The notes: generated from the letters alone by a model not told the origin. DNA of 64,000 nt from Halomonas campaniensis (GCF_002211105.1 NZ_JPUA01000037.1:124001-188000), one strand, 5' to 3'. Shown: positions 1-10,153, counted from the stretch's first letter. Made by a program: numbers and translations.

Positions 1-67
1 CCTGGCGAATCACGGTCATGGAGTAATAGCTCCTAGGTTATCGTCTAGTCAGCGGCTCTCTTCCGCA

Positions 68-123
68 CCGGCGGAGGGGCCGTCTTAGCGTAAGGCCAGT
101 ATACCGTATTGGCCCTCCTCCGG
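68..123. repeat. Imperfect inverted repeat downstream of nei
   Basis: Positions 68-81 and 111-123 are near-complementary GC-rich arms (13-14 nt with one bulge) separated by about 29 nt. The structure lies beyond the 3' end of nei, so it could fold in the nei transcript and act as a terminator or a 3' stabilising hairpin. No T-tract follows it on the minus strand. The remaining bases of 1-210 show no convincing gene. Confidence 0.3.
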
Positions 124-210
124 CAGCACTCCTCCACGGGATGATTGACTAGTTCAACAAGGCTTGATGCAGACCGTACTTTTAGACAAGATAACGGTAT
201 AAAAAGCTAC

Positions 211-1032
211 TCACGCTGATTGGCAGTTTGGGCATAGATAGAGTCGTCGCGACCCGACCATTTTGCGCACGATCACGGATCCACAACGATGGCACTCCAG
301 ACCTGCCCGCTCGAAAACGGCAAAGCGCCACTGTCTGCGCGGTTCTCCCGCTGCTTTGGCCTGGGCAATCCAGGCCTCATGGTTGGTAACCCCTGCGGCG
401 TGATAGGCTTGGCGGGTAACGTCAATGATGCAGTCAGCCAGCGTTTTAAGCTGTTCGGGACTTAAATCCACCGGGCGGACATTCGGTGGCAGCTGGGCAT
501 AAAACAGGATTTCAGAACGCAAATAGTTGCCCAACCCTGCCACCAACCCCTGATCGAGCAGCAGTGCGCCCAGGCTGCGTTTATGAAACTGCTTTAAATT
601 GAGCCGCTGCTGCACATCGGATGGCGCCACTTCCTGACTCAACAGATCCGGGCCCAGGCGGGCTAAGAAAGGGTGCTGAGTGAGATTTTCTGCGTGCCAG
701 AGGGAGATATCGGAGGCGCTGTAGAGACTTGCGCAACGCCCTTCTGCACTCAATCGAACGCGCAGCGTGCGCTTGGTGTTTGGAGGCTTATCCTCGCTGT
801 GCAGCTTCCAAATCCCATAGAGCTGATTGTGTGAGTAAAGCACGCGCTGATCGGAGAACCGGATCAGCATCGCTTTGCCCCTGGTATCTACCCGGGAAAC
901 CTGCGCACCGATCAATGACGCCGCCTGCTCGGCAAGCTCAGGAAAGGCGAACCAGACATCGTCGATCATCCGTCCGCCTATCTGCTGCTCAATGCGATCT
1001 GCCGCGCGGCGAATTTCTGGGCCTTCCGGCAT
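211..1032 (-). CDS. nei: Endonuclease VIII (Fpg/Nei family DNA glycosylase/AP lyase)
   Basis: Base-excision repair enzyme that removes oxidised pyrimidines and cleaves the abasic site. The protein is 273 residues and starts MPEGPEIRRAAD. After Met removal, Pro becomes the N-terminal nucleophile and is followed by the catalytic Glu, as in the family. A four-cysteine zinc finger (CHRC near the start of the finger, CPNC close to the C-terminus) completes the Fpg/Nei architecture. The PEGPEI/RRAAD start favours Nei over Fpg (MPELPEVE). It lies 4 bp downstream of uvrB on the same strand, so two repair genes are probably co-transcribed. Confidence 0.92.
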   Translation of the reverse strand: MPEGPEIRRAADRIEQQIGGRMIDDVWFAFPELAEQAASLIGAQVSRVDTRGKAMLIRFSDQRVLYSHNQLYGIWKLHSEDKPPNTKRTLRVRLSAEGRCASLYSASDISLWHAENLTQHPFLARLGPDLLSQEVAPSDVQQRLNLKQFHKRSLGALLLDQGLVAGLGNYLRSEILFYAQLPPNVRPVDLSPEQLKTLADCIIDVTRQAYHAAGVTNHEAWIAQAKAAGEPRRQWRFAVFERAGLECHRCGSVIVRKMVGSRRLYLCPNCQSA

Positions 1033-1036
1033 GCCG

Positions 1037-3061
1037 CTAGCCCAGCGCCAGCTGTTTTTCTTTCATTTGATGGAGCTGGTCGCGCAGCCGCGCTGCCTCT
1101 TCAAACTCCAGGTTTTGGGCTGCTTCAAACATGGCGTCTTCGAGTTTGCTAATGGCCCCCAGCAGATCTTGCTTGCTCATGGTGGTGACATCGTACTCGG
1201 CAGCGCTCTCCGCTACTTTACGCTCGTTGCCACGTCGACGACTGCTCTTCTTACCTGGTGCCTGGGCGGCTTCAAGTATATCGGCCACCGAGCGCGTCAC
1301 CGTTGTTGGCGTAATGCCATGCTCCTCGTTATGAGCGGTCTGCTTGGCGCGGCGTCGCTCGGTCTCATCAATCGCCTTACGCATCGAGTCAGTAATCCGA
1401 TCACCGTAGAGAATCGCCTTTCCATGAGCGTTACGGGCCGCGCGGCCAATGGTCTGAATCAGCGAGCGCTCGGCGCGCAGAAAGCCCTCTTTGTCCGCAT
1501 CCAGAATCGCCACCAGCGACACCTCGGGAATATCCAGGCCTTCGCGCAGCAGGTTGATGCCCACCAACACATCAAACTTGCCTAGCCGCAGATCACGAAT
1601 AATCTCCACCCGCTCGACGGTGTCGATATCCGAGTGTAAGTAGCGCACGCGAATGCCGTGCTCGTCAAAATATTCGGTCAGGTCTTCTGCCATTCGCTTG
1701 GTCAGCGTGGTTACCAGCACCCGTTCGCCGACGGCGGTGCGCAAACCAATTTCCGAAAGCAGATCATCAACCTGGGTGCTGGCTGGCCGCACTTCAATTT
1801 CGGGATCCAAGAGCCCGGTTGGACGCACCACCTGCTCAACGGTCTGGCTGGCATGTTCGCCCTCATAGCGGCCCGGAGTAGCAGAAACGAAGATGGTTTG
1901 TGGGGAGATGGCTTCCCACTCTTCAAACTTCATCGGCCGGTTATCCAGCGCCGAGGGCAGCCGGAAGCCATATTCGACCAATGTCTCTTTGCGCGAGCGG
2001 TCACCTTTATACATACCGCCTACCTGGGGCACGCTGACGTGAGACTCGTCGATAAATAGCAGCGCATCATCGGGCAGGTAATCAAAGAATGTCGGCGGCG
2101 GCTCGCCGGGAGCACGTCCAGAGAGGTAACGGGAGTAGTTTTCGATACCGTTGCAGTAACCCAGCTCCAGCATCATCTCAATATCGTAAAGGGTGCGCTG
2201 CTCAAGGCGCTGGGCCTCCACCAATCGTTCATGCTTGCGCATCCACTCCAGGCGCTCTTTCAGCTCCTCTTTAATCGCGTCAATGGCGCCCAAAATCGTT
2301 TCCCGCGGGGTCACGTAGTGAGATTTGGGGTAGATGGTCATCCGCGGCACTTCACCGTGAACGGCACCAGTGAGCGGATCAAACAGGCGAATTGTGTCGA
2401 TTTCGCTGTCGAACAGCTCCACCCGCACCGCCTCCTCGTCAGAGTCGGCGGGGAAGATATCGATCACATCACCACGCACCCGGTAGGTGCCGCGACGAAA
2501 ATCCATATCATTGCGGGTGTACTGAAGTTCGGCCAAGCGGCGCAGGAAAGCGCGCTGATCAATGAGCTCGCCGCGGGTAAAGTGCAAACGCATTTTCAGG
2601 TACTGGTCAGGATCACCCAAGCCGTAAATCGCCGACACCGATACCACGATCAACGCGTCGCGGCGCTCCAGCAGTGCCTTGGTGGCGGAGAGGCGCATCT
2701 GCTCAATATGGTCGTTTATTGAGGCATCCTTCTCGATAAAGGTATCTGAAGAAGGTACATAGGCTTCTGGTTGATAGTAGTCGTAGTAGGAAACGAAGTA
2801 CTCTACGGCGTTATCCGGGAAAAACGCTTTGAATTCGCCGTACAACTGGGCCGCTAATGTTTTGTTTGGCGCCATCACAATGGTGGGACGCTGCTGCTGC
2901 TCCACCACGTTGGCCATGGTGAAGGTTTTGCCCGACCCAGTGACCCCCAGCAGGGTTTGATGGGCAAGCCCAGATTCCAGGCCACTGATCAGCCCCTTAA
3001 TGGCGGCTGGCTGGTCGCCAGCTGGCTGAAATTTTGACTGTAATCGAAAGGCTTTGCTCAT
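1037..3061 (-). CDS. uvrB: Excinuclease ABC subunit B
   Basis: DNA damage recognition helicase-like subunit of the UvrABC nucleotide excision repair complex. It has 674 residues, the usual length. The Walker A motif GVTGSGKT is at residues 39-46. The tyrosine-rich beta-hairpin [12 protein letters not shown], which inserts between DNA strands, is around residue 92-103. The DEAD-like box appears as IDESH, helicase motif VI as QTIGRAARN, and a C-terminal UVR coiled-coil (about 632-667) would contact UvrA and UvrC. It probably heads a two-gene repair unit with nei. Confidence 0.98.
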   Translation of the reverse strand: MSKAFRLQSKFQPAGDQPAAIKGLISGLESGLAHQTLLGVTGSGKTFTMANVVEQQQRPTIVMAPNKTLAAQLYGEFKAFFPDNAVEYFVSYYDYYQPEAYVPSSDTFIEKDASINDHIEQMRLSATKALLERRDALIVVSVSAIYGLGDPDQYLKMRLHFTRGELIDQRAFLRRLAELQYTRNDMDFRRGTYRVRGDVIDIFPADSDEEAVRVELFDSEIDTIRLFDPLTGAVHGEVPRMTIYPKSHYVTPRETILGAIDAIKEELKERLEWMRKHERLVEAQRLEQRTLYDIEMMLELGYCNGIENYSRYLSGRAPGEPPPTFFDYLPDDALLFIDESHVSVPQVGGMYKGDRSRKETLVEYGFRLPSALDNRPMKFEEWEAISPQTIFVSATPGRYEGEHASQTVEQVVRPTGLLDPEIEVRPASTQVDDLLSEIGLRTAVGERVLVTTLTKRMAEDLTEYFDEHGIRVRYLHSDIDTVERVEIIRDLRLGKFDVLVGINLLREGLDIPEVSLVAILDADKEGFLRAERSLIQTIGRAARNAHGKAILYGDRITDSMRKAIDETERRRAKQTAHNEEHGITPTTVTRSVADILEAAQAPGKKSSRRRGNERKVAESAAEYDVTTMSKQDLLGAISKLEDAMFEAAQNLEFEEAARLRDQLHQMKEKQLALG

Positions 3062-3115
3062 CGGTGCTCCTGAAGAGAAGAGAAATCAAACTCAATAAAA
3101 CCAGACCCAACAAAA

Positions 3116-3523
3116 CTAGCTAAGCCGAGTGGCGATCTCGACAGTTGACTGAGTCATCAATCGCTGAATGGGGCAACGATGACTGATATCTTCCAGCCTG
3201 GCGCGCTGCTCGGGGTCATCGATACCGTGCAGCGTCAATACCACGTCCAGCTTGTAGATACCCTTCTTTTCCTGGCTATCATCGCGCTGTACAGTGACGG
3301 TAATTCCCTCTAGCGGCCACTCTTTGCGCTTGGCATACATCTGTACGGTGATTGCTTTACAGGTGCCCAAGGCGATATCGAAATAGTCGTGGGGATCCGG
3401 CGCGCTGCCCTCGCCACCAACGATAGGAGGCACGTCGCCATAGAGCGCCTCCAGGCCATCGACTTCGACACGCTGCCTAAAGACATGGTTACGTTCGCTA
3501 ATCACGGTAATGGGAGGGTGCAT
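3116..3523 (-). CDS. OsmC/Ohr family peroxiredoxin-like protein
   Basis: A 135-residue OsmC-fold protein. The two family cysteines are visible at residue 55 (LGTCKAITV) and residue 117 (HRCPIQRLM). In the family these reduce organic hydroperoxides. It could be an OsmC-like thiol peroxidase or a YhfA-type relative; the exact substrate cannot be told. Its start codon overlaps the stop of the upstream HMA-like gene by one base, which indicates translational coupling. Confidence 0.85.
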   Translation of the reverse strand: MHPPITVISERNHVFRQRVEVDGLEALYGDVPPIVGGEGSAPDPHDYFDIALGTCKAITVQMYAKRKEWPLEGITVTVQRDDSQEKKGIYKLDVVLTLHGIDDPEQRARLEDISHRCPIQRLMTQSTVEIATRLS

Positions 3524-3720
3524 TAGGATACCTTTACGCCTAGCTTAAGTTTTTCAATGGCATTAATCAGCGTCTCGCGCTTTGCCCGACCGTCCACATC
3601 GGCACCATGGCGCCCCACTTCGGCACTATCAACGCCATCAAGCATCATGAGCGCCGTGGTGATTTTGTTCACCTGGTCGACCGATTTAACACCCTGGAAT
3701 GTCAACGACTGCTGTGCCAT
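3523..3720 (-). CDS. Small HMA-fold (heavy-metal-associated-like) protein lacking CxxC
   Basis: A 65-residue protein with the alternating hydrophobic pattern of a ferredoxin-like HMA domain (VKSVDQVNKITTALMMLDGVDSAEV). The metal-binding CxxC of copper chaperones is absent and there is no cysteine at all. It is directly coupled to the OsmC-like gene (TAATG overlap), so the two are likely one operon and may act together. Whether it binds metal is unknown; the lack of thiols argues against a Cu chaperone role. Confidence 0.7.
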   Translation of the reverse strand: MAQQSLTFQGVKSVDQVNKITTALMMLDGVDSAEVGRHGADVDGRAKRETLINAIEKLKLGVKVS

Positions 3721-3897
3721 AGCGTTTCCCTACCTGTTGCCCTGTGCAAAACTGATACAAAGAGAAAGAGTCTAGCATGCTAATGGTGCCTTGCAATTAG
3801 TGTCGGCTGCCCGCACCTAATAGCACCAAAGACACTTTTACTTTTTCGCACTGAATGCATCACTATCGAACGCTTTCCCACTTTTGCAGGAGTTTTT

Positions 3898-4869
3898 ATG
3901 GCGACCGTTACCGCTAGCACCCCGGCCCTTGGCAGCGTCCGCCTTAACCACTTAGCCGCGCTGGATGTGAAGGGGGCGGATGCAGAAAAGTTCCTTCAGG
4001 GCCAGACCAGCGCACAGGTCAGCTTGGCCGACGGGCACTTTGCGCCGCTCACCTGTTTTTGTACGCCTAAGGGCCGCATGCTGGCCAACGCCCAGCTAAT
4101 GCGCTTGGGCGAAGAGCACTATCGGCTACTACTCAGTAACACCTTATTGGATAGCCTAGCGAGTCATCTTAAAAAATTCGCCGCCTTTTACCGCGCTGAA
4201 CTAACCACTCAACGCGACCTGGTATTCATTGGTGCCAGCGATGAGGCCCCAGCGCTTGCGGAGCAGCTGGGTCTGGAGCTACCTGATCGAGTGGGCACCC
4301 ACACCAACAACGACCAAGTCTGCGTAATCCGCTACCCTGGTGAGACACCGCGCTGGCTATTGTGTTTCGATAACGATAGCAAGGTCGATGTAGCGTCGCT
4401 TCAGGATGACCAGGCGGGCCGTAATGCTTGGCAGCTTGAGGATATTCGTAGCGGTTTGGCGTGGCTAACCGATACCCAGCAGGATCACTTCCTGCCCCAA
4501 ATGCTGAACTGGGAAGCGCTGGGCGGCATTAGCTTTAAAAAGGGCTGTTACACCGGCCAGGAAGTCGTCGCTCGAGCGCACTTCCGTGGCCAAGTGAAAA
4601 AGCGCTTAATGCGTATCAGTATAGAGACTACAACGCTGCCTGAGGTTGGCGCTAGCGTGGTCAATGGTGACGATAAAGCGGTAGGCGAAGTGGTGGTCAG
4701 CGCGCCTGATCATCAAGGCGGAGTCGAATTACTGGCAGTCATGAGCACCAAAGTCGCCGAAGAAACCATGCCGCTCTATTTAGATGGGGCGCCAGCAACC
4801 CTTCTCCCATTACCCTATGCGATTGAGCGCGTTGACCCGGAACAGCTGGCGGTTAGCCTTAACGGCTAA
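3898..4869 (+). CDS. ygfZ: Folate-binding protein YgfZ (Fe-S/tRNA modification factor)
   Basis: A tetrahydrofolate-dependent, GcvT-like protein that supports assembly or repair of some Fe-S enzymes such as MiaB. It has 323 residues. The family signature KGCYTGQE is present, with the conserved Cys near residue 217. The start is ATG at 3898 behind a CAGGAG ribosome site. It stands alone on the plus strand between two minus-strand units. Confidence 0.93.
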   Translation: MATVTASTPALGSVRLNHLAALDVKGADAEKFLQGQTSAQVSLADGHFAPLTCFCTPKGRMLANAQLMRLGEEHYRLLLSNTLLDSLASHLKKFAAFYRAELTTQRDLVFIGASDEAPALAEQLGLELPDRVGTHTNNDQVCVIRYPGETPRWLLCFDNDSKVDVASLQDDQAGRNAWQLEDIRSGLAWLTDTQQDHFLPQMLNWEALGGISFKKGCYTGQEVVARAHFRGQVKKRLMRISIETTTLPEVGASVVNGDDKAVGEVVVSAPDHQGGVELLAVMSTKVAEETMPLYLDGAPATLLPLPYAIERVDPEQLAVSLNG

Positions 4870-4902
4870 GCTTTCTCTAGGCTTTGCGTTTCTAGGTTAT
4901 TT

Positions 4903-5676
4903 CTAGGTCAAAGACAAGCCAAACAGTGTCGCGGCGGTATCACTGCTCAGAGCCGCGACCTGCTCCGCTGTTTGCCCGCGCAGTGCGGCAACAACGCCGC
5001 ATACCTCTGCCACTCGACATGGCTCATTACGCATGCCCTGATAGCCACTTAGCGGCATATCGGGGCTGTCTGTTTCCAGCACAAAAGCATTATCAGGTAG
5101 TGCCTTAACGGTTCGCCGTAACCGCTTGGCGCGCTCATAGGTGACTGCGCCGCCCAACCCCAGCTTAAACCCCAGGTCGAGAAACTTTGTCGCTTGCTCA
5201 ATGGAGCCTGAGAAGGCGTGAATCAGCCCTGCCTCTGGAAGCGCAAGCTGGCGAAGGCGCTTGGCGACCTTATCGTTGGCGTGGACACAGTGCACCACTA
5301 CCGGCAGCGAATGCTGTTTCGCTAGCTTCAGCTGGGCATCAAAGTAGTGCCACTGCGCTTCAAGCGTGTCGGTAAAGCGGCCATCAATACCGCACTCGCC
5401 CGCTGCTACTATCTCAGGGTGCTCAGCGAGCAAATGATCAAGCGCATTGATATCCGACGCTTGATGCTCATCGACAAAGTAAGGGTGCAAGCCCACGCAT
5501 ACCGACGTATCCGCCCGCTCGCCGAGCGCCAGCACCTGCTGCCAGCGCGAACGGGTCGTCCCCGGCACCACAAAGTGCGCGACACCCACTGCTTTAGCAG
5601 CCTCAAGCACCTCAGGCCGATCATCATCGAACTGGGTAAAATCGAGATGGCAGTGGGCATCAATCAGCATTTGCAT
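4903..5676 (-). CDS. TatD family metal-dependent hydrolase
   Basis: A 257-residue TIM-barrel amidohydrolase of the TatD DNase family. The N-terminal metal motif DAHCHLD is at residues 7-12, GECGID in the middle, and the ETDSPDMP segment near residue 200 supplies the last metal ligand. Relatives are 3'-5' exonucleases or D-aminoacyl-tRNA/quality-control hydrolases. It follows prfC on the same strand with an 18-bp gap and is likely co-transcribed with it. Confidence 0.88.
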   Translation of the reverse strand: MQMLIDAHCHLDFTQFDDDRPEVLEAAKAVGVAHFVVPGTTRSRWQQVLALGERADTSVCVGLHPYFVDEHQASDINALDHLLAEHPEIVAAGECGIDGRFTDTLEAQWHYFDAQLKLAKQHSLPVVVHCVHANDKVAKRLRQLALPEAGLIHAFSGSIEQATKFLDLGFKLGLGGAVTYERAKRLRRTVKALPDNAFVLETDSPDMPLSGYQGMRNEPCRVAEVCGVVAALRGQTAEQVAALSSDTAATLFGLSLT

Positions 5677-5693
5677 GCCTAGATAGTTAAACT

Positions 5694-7283
5694 TTAGTGT
5701 TCGCGGGTAGGCTGGAAGCGAATATCCGGCCAGCGCTCCTGGGTCATCTGCAGATTAACCCGAGTAGGTGCAATATAGGTGAGGTAACCGCCGCCATCAA
5801 TCGCCAGGTTGGCGCTGGCTTTACGCTTAAACTCTTCGAGCTTTTTGGCATCTTCACAGTAGACCCAGCGGGCAGTCTGCACATTGACGCCTTCGTACAA
5901 GCAGTCGACCTTGTACTCCTCTTTCAGGCGGTGGGCGACCACATCGAACTGCAGGGTACCTACGGCACCGAGAATCAGATCATTGTTGTCCATCGGCATA
6001 AAGACCTGGGTAGCGCCCTCTTCGGAAAGCTGCTGCAGGCCTTTTTGTAACGCCTTCATCTTTAGCGGGTCTTTAAGCCGCACGCGCTTAAATAGCTCTG
6101 GGGCAAAGTGGGGTATGCCGGTAAAGCGCATATCCTCACCCACGGTAAAGGTATCGCCGATCTGAATCGTGCCGTGATTGTGCAGACCGATAATATCGCC
6201 GGGCCAGGCTTCCTCCACCTGAGAGCGGTCAGAGGCCATAAAGGTCAAGGCATCGGCAATTTTAACGTCCTTACCAATACGCACATGGCGCATCTTCATG
6301 TTCTTTTCGTACTTGCCTGAACAGACCCTTAAGAAAGCGATACGGTCGCGGTGATTGGGATCCATGTTGGCCTGGATTTTAAACACGAAACCGGTGAAGC
6401 GCTCATCGTCAGACGTAACTACCCGTGTATCGGTTTCATGGGCCTGGGGCGGTGGCGCGTACTCAACGAAGCCATCCATCATCTCGCGCACCCCAAAGTT
6501 GCCCATGGCGGTACCGAAATAGACCGGTGACAGCTCACCCCGGCGATAAGCGTCCAGATCAAATTCGTGGGAGGCGCCCCGCACTAGCTCGACTTCCATA
6601 CGCAGCTCTTCGGCCTGCTCTTCACCAAGCACAGCATCCACTTCGGGACTGTGTAAGCCCTCTATGCGCTTGTCCTCAGGAATACGGCTACCCTGCCCCT
6701 GGGTATACAGATGGATCACGTCGTTATAGAGGTGATAAACACCTTTGAAGTGGCGCCCCATACCAATCGGCCAGGTCATCGGCGCACACTGAATATTCAG
6801 TACCGTTTCGACCTCATCCATCACCTCAATAGGGTCACGGATATCGCGATCCATTTTATTGATAAAAGTGAGAATTGGCGTGGTGCGCAGACGACACACT
6901 TCCATCAACTTAATGGTACGATCCTCAACACCCTTGGCGCCGTCAATCACCATCAAGGCTGAGTCGACCGCCGTGAGCGTGCGGTAGGTATCTTCAGAGA
7001 AGTCTTCGTGGCCGGGGGTATCCAGCAGGTTGACAATGCGGCCGCCGTAGGGGAACTGCATCACCGAGGTCGTCACCGAAATCCCCCGCTCCTGCTCCAT
7101 CTTCATCCAGTCTGACGTTGCGTGGCGGTCGTTACGCTTACTCTTCACCGAGCCGGCCAGCTGGATGGCATTGCCAAACAACAGCATTTTTTCGGTGATC
7201 GTGGTTTTACCGGCGTCAGGGTGCGAAATAATAGCAAAGGTGCGTCTAAGCCCTGCTTCATGGGCCAGCTGTGTCTCTTTCAT
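5694..7283 (-). CDS. prfC: Peptide chain release factor 3
   Basis: RF3 is the GTPase that ejects RF1/RF2 from the ribosome after termination. The protein has 529 residues, the standard length. The G1 motif is [10 protein letters not shown] near residue 19, G3 is DTPGHEDFS, and G4 is NKMDRD. The C-terminal part matches the RF3 domain II/III arrangement. It is the first gene of a minus-strand pair with the TatD gene. Confidence 0.97.
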   Translation of the reverse strand: MKETQLAHEAGLRRTFAIISHPDAGKTTITEKMLLFGNAIQLAGSVKSKRNDRHATSDWMKMEQERGISVTTSVMQFPYGGRIVNLLDTPGHEDFSEDTYRTLTAVDSALMVIDGAKGVEDRTIKLMEVCRLRTTPILTFINKMDRDIRDPIEVMDEVETVLNIQCAPMTWPIGMGRHFKGVYHLYNDVIHLYTQGQGSRIPEDKRIEGLHSPEVDAVLGEEQAEELRMEVELVRGASHEFDLDAYRRGELSPVYFGTAMGNFGVREMMDGFVEYAPPPQAHETDTRVVTSDDERFTGFVFKIQANMDPNHRDRIAFLRVCSGKYEKNMKMRHVRIGKDVKIADALTFMASDRSQVEEAWPGDIIGLHNHGTIQIGDTFTVGEDMRFTGIPHFAPELFKRVRLKDPLKMKALQKGLQQLSEEGATQVFMPMDNNDLILGAVGTLQFDVVAHRLKEEYKVDCLYEGVNVQTARWVYCEDAKKLEEFKRKASANLAIDGGGYLTYIAPTRVNLQMTQERWPDIRFQPTREH

Positions 7284-7452
7284 TGTGCCTCTTCAAATAT
7301 AGGGTCTCAGCGCAGCACTCAATCAGCAGATTTCGCCAATTAGCCACCGCGCAATGAGCAATGTTCAATGCGCCAATTGTAACGCTTGGAGACAGCTGTT
7401 GTCGCGGGTGGCGTCAAACGTGACGCCCTTGAAGACATTCTTGAAAAGGCCC

Positions 7453-7480
7453 AAAAAAAACGCTGACCAAGTCAGCGTTT
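7453..7480 (-). terminator. Rho-independent terminator of the YjfB-like gene
   Basis: A 9-bp perfect stem (7459-7467 paired with 7471-7479, 3-nt loop) is followed on the minus strand by a run of eight T residues. It lies 38 bp past the stop codon of the small gene at 7518-7727. Confidence 0.85.
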
Positions 7481-7517
7481 TAGAAATTAGCAGCAGTCGT
7501 GATGCCGCCAAATAGCA

Positions 7518-7727
7518 CTATGCGTAGGTGTTTACCTGGGTGCCTACACTGCCTTCTTTAGCGAGGTCTGGCTGAGCGCCAGTATCCGCAGAAGCCATGA
7601 TTTCGGTCACTTGCTGTGCCTGAGTATCTAGCGCTTCTTTAAACACCTGCATTTGTGCCTGCTCGGGAGTTTGCGCTTGGTTCATATAAAGCGACGCACT
7701 TACTGAACTGCTGATGCCTACATCCAT
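7518..7727 (-). CDS. YjfB family putative motility protein
   Basis: A 69-residue protein starting MDVGISSSVSASLYM, resembling the YjfB family (putative motility protein) seen in many flagellated bacteria. It has no signal peptide or membrane segment, and the C-terminus is rich in Gly, Ala and Thr. A GAGGTGG ribosome site precedes the ATG, and a strong terminator follows the gene, so it is a monocistronic unit. The molecular role of this family is not established. Confidence 0.65.
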   Translation of the reverse strand: MDVGISSSVSASLYMNQAQTPEQAQMQVFKEALDTQAQQVTEIMASADTGAQPDLAKEGSVGTQVNTYA

Positions 7728-7868
7728 ATATCCACCTCATGGTGTGCAAATGTACTTTTAAACTAGCAAAGCATTAGATCACGCGCAAAAATATCGTTCC
7801 CTATTACTAGTACCAGCACCTACTACTATCGGCTAAATTTACCTGATCATTAATGAATATAGCCCTAG

Positions 7869-9110
7869 CTAGAACCTGTCAGCGCGAAATGGCGCCATAT
7901 CAATGGTCGTAGGCTGACCTTCCATCATATCCGCCAGCAGATGACCGGTTGCTGGCCCTAGGGTAAACCCCTGATGGCCATGGCCAAAGGCAAGCCATAG
8001 CCCGGGGTGTCTAGGCGCAGGCCCAATCACCGGCTTCATATCAGGCAAACAGGGGCGCGCGCCTTTCCAAGGGGCTTCATCGCGGCGCTCGCCTAATGGG
8101 AACACGCTGCGCGCGACTTTCTCTGCTGCGCCTAATTGATTGACGTCAGCAGGCGCATCCAAGCGATCCAGCTCGGCGCCTGTGGTTAAGCGCACGCCCG
8201 CGTTCATTGGCGCCAGCAAGTAGCCAACTTCTGCATCCATGACCCAGAAATTTAGCTTTGCAGGTGCTTGAGATGCGTAGTGCATGTGATAGCCACGTTT
8301 TACAAAAGTAGGAAAGTGATAGCCCAACTCTTTAAGCCAGCTTCCCGCCCAGGGCCCTAACGCCACAACGACGTCATCTACTTCTAACGACTCAGCAGCG
8401 GTATTAACCTGCCAGCGGTCACCCATTTGCTGAACCGACTTGATATCCGCCTGCAAAATGCGCCCGCCATCATTACTAAACGCTTGGGCATAAGCCGCAA
8501 CCAACCCACCTGGGTCAGCAACCGTCCAGGGGTCAAGCCAGTGAATCGCACCGATAATGGTGTCACTCAACGAAGGCTCTTTCTCCTCAAGCGCAGCCCT
8601 ATCCAGTTGCGCAAACTCTACGCCATAAAGGCGCCGCGCCTCTTCGGCTTCTTTAACCCGCGCGGCCAGTTTTTCCGGAGTGCGGTAAAGCTCAAGCCAA
8701 CCCTGGCGGCGCACCAGATGATCCGCGCCCGCGGCATCAATCATCGGGCCGTGAGTTTTCAGCGAAAGCTGAATAAGCGAAGCGTATTCCGGCACAATTT
8801 TTTGGTAAGCCTTTGGCGCTGAGTTCATCCAGTAGCGCAATAGCGGTGAGGCGGCCTTGACCATGCCCGCCGGACGATAGCGAATATCCACCCGACGGTT
8901 AGGTAAAACGCTGAGTAGCGTCTTCACGTCGCGGGGAAAGGGGTAAGGTCTAACCGCTTCACGTTGAATAATACCCGCATTGCCAAACGAGGTTTCACGG
9001 CCAGGCTGAAGGCGGTCCACCAGGGTGACCTCATGCCCCCGCTGGCGCAGATGCCAGGCAATGCTGACACCCACCATGCCTGCTCCCAAAACTACCGTTT
9101 GACGCGCCAT
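7869..9110 (-). CDS. FAD-dependent D-amino-acid dehydrogenase (DadA-like)
   Basis: A 413-residue DAO-family flavoprotein. The dinucleotide-binding motif VLGAGMVGVS is at residues 7-16 with the acidic end of beta-2 (LVDR). A GPWAGSW segment occurs mid-protein, and a C-terminal FGHGHQGFTLGPATG segment is typical of DadA, which oxidatively deaminates D-amino acids and passes electrons to the respiratory chain. The gene is single with no dadX racemase next to it, so glycine oxidase or another amine oxidase of the family remains possible. Confidence 0.8.
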   Translation of the reverse strand: MARQTVVLGAGMVGVSIAWHLRQRGHEVTLVDRLQPGRETSFGNAGIIQREAVRPYPFPRDVKTLLSVLPNRRVDIRYRPAGMVKAASPLLRYWMNSAPKAYQKIVPEYASLIQLSLKTHGPMIDAAGADHLVRRQGWLELYRTPEKLAARVKEAEEARRLYGVEFAQLDRAALEEKEPSLSDTIIGAIHWLDPWTVADPGGLVAAYAQAFSNDGGRILQADIKSVQQMGDRWQVNTAAESLEVDDVVVALGPWAGSWLKELGYHFPTFVKRGYHMHYASQAPAKLNFWVMDAEVGYLLAPMNAGVRLTTGAELDRLDAPADVNQLGAAEKVARSVFPLGERRDEAPWKGARPCLPDMKPVIGPAPRHPGLWLAFGHGHQGFTLGPATGHLLADMMEGQPTTIDMAPFRADRF

Positions 9111-9569
9111 TTTGATGCACTCCCTTTCCAGCGATTATTAACCACAATTGAAGACCGATAACTAATTGAAAAATATCACCAATCTATTCGCATTAATACA
9201 GTTGAAAACGCTATTTTAATTCTAAAAATCAGAAATTAATGCTGCCATTAGCGTTTAAAAGGATGACTTCACTATCAGCGACATAACACTTGCTTGGTTT
9301 CTGTCAGGAAACCTGAATGACAACCGGTTAGCACCGGCACAATGACTCCCCCTCCTTCCGATTAAAACAAACAAGCACCACAAAGAAGCGCACTTGCGCT
9401 AAAAGTCACTAGGGGAAACGTAGCGGATATTGCTATTGCCGTCAGTGTTTTTAGACATCGGAAGCCTAAAAGCCAGAAACGCAAAAAACCCAGTTAAGGG
9501 CATAATTTATAAAAAAGGAATTAACTAATAAAGAAATGAAAGATACTAGAAGAAATACATGCGGGGTAA
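9111..9569. other. Long AT-rich intergenic region between dadA-like gene and tRNAs
   Basis: No coding potential is seen. Small hairpins are present: GGTTTC/GAAACC arms around 9296-9312 and AGCGC/GCGCT around 9386-9400. The second could end transcripts leaving the tRNA operon on the minus strand, although its T-tract is weak. The segment upstream of the dadA-like start is AT-rich and probably contains its promoter. I could not assign a regulator. Confidence 0.4.
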
Positions 9570-9645
9570 TGGGGTGGATGATGGGACTTGAACCCACGAC
9601 CACCGGAGTCACAATCCGGGGCTCTACCACTGAGCTACACCCACC
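9570..9645 (-). tRNA. tRNA-His(GTG), copy 2
   Basis: It folds as a complete cloverleaf on the minus strand. The anticodon loop TTGTGAC is flanked by CCGGA/TCCGG. The acceptor pairs GTGGGTG with CATCCAC, the extra G-1 typical of tRNA-His is encoded at 9645, the discriminator is C, and CCA is encoded. It differs from the copy at 9679-9754 in one D-loop base and one T-loop base. It is last of the four-tRNA operon. Confidence 0.97.
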
Positions 9646-9678
9646 ACAACCTAAAACTGGAAACGCAAATATTGTCAC

Positions 9679-9754
9679 TGGGGTGGATGATGGGATTTGA
9701 ACCCACGACCACCGGAGTCACAATCCGGGGCTCTACCCCTGAGCTACACCCACC
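9679..9754 (-). tRNA. tRNA-His(GTG), copy 1
   Basis: Same structure as the neighbouring copy, with anticodon GTG, G-1 at 9754, C73 and encoded CCA. It is a tandem near-identical duplicate separated from the second copy by 33 bp. It is transcribed on the minus strand after tRNA-Arg. Confidence 0.97.
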
Positions 9755-9829
9755 AAAGACAATCTTACGTAAAACAAATAGCAAGTGCTTGAAGATAGGA
9801 TTCTGACAGGTTGTTACCACTGAATTAGG

Positions 9830-9906
9830 TGGCACGCCCAGCAGGAATCGAACCCGCAACCTACGGCTTAGAAGGCCGTTGCTCTATCCGGTTGAGCTAT
9901 GGGCGC
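9830..9906 (-). tRNA. tRNA-Arg(TCT)
   Basis: Cloverleaf on the minus strand. The anticodon stem ACGGC/GCCGT encloses CTTCTAA, giving anticodon TCT (reads AGA/AGG). The acceptor GCGCCCA pairs with TGGGCGT with a G-U first pair, the discriminator is G, and CCA is encoded. It is second in the Pro-Arg-His-His operon. Confidence 0.96.
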
Positions 9907-9999
9907 ACATAGAGTATTCATTACAATACGAATACTGATGAGCACTAGACCACAACTGCAGCTTGGAAAAGCAAACTACTACCTTTCATGCTAAGTGAA

Positions 10000-10076
10000 T
10001 GGTCGGGATGGAGGGATTCGAACCCCCGACATCCTGCTCCCAAAGCAGGCGCGCTACCAGACTGCGCTACATCCCG
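10000..10076 (-). tRNA. tRNA-Pro(TGG)
   Basis: Cloverleaf on the minus strand. The anticodon stem CCTGC/GCAGG encloses TTTGGGA, giving anticodon TGG. The acceptor CGGGATG pairs with CATCCCG, the discriminator is A, and CCA is encoded. It is the first gene of the tRNA operon, about 50 bp downstream of a strong promoter. Confidence 0.97.
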
Positions 10077-10125
10077 ATTTCTATCACCTTAGACGCTACC
10101 GTGCTGCCCGTCTCAAGCGAGGCAT

Positions 10126-10153
10126 ATATTACTATTTTTAATTTTAAAGTCAA
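10126..10153 (-). promoter_or_regulatory. Sigma-70 promoter of the tRNA operon
   Basis: On the minus strand a -35 TTGACT (10148-10153) is separated by a 16-nt A/T-rich spacer from a -10 TAATAT (10126-10131). A GC-rich discriminator follows, a feature of stringently controlled stable-RNA promoters. It sits just upstream of tRNA-Pro. Confidence 0.75.

Noticed and set aside
875..1585. 236-codon plus-strand reading across nei and uvrB
   Set aside because: Overlaps two conserved genes on the opposite strand and looks random.
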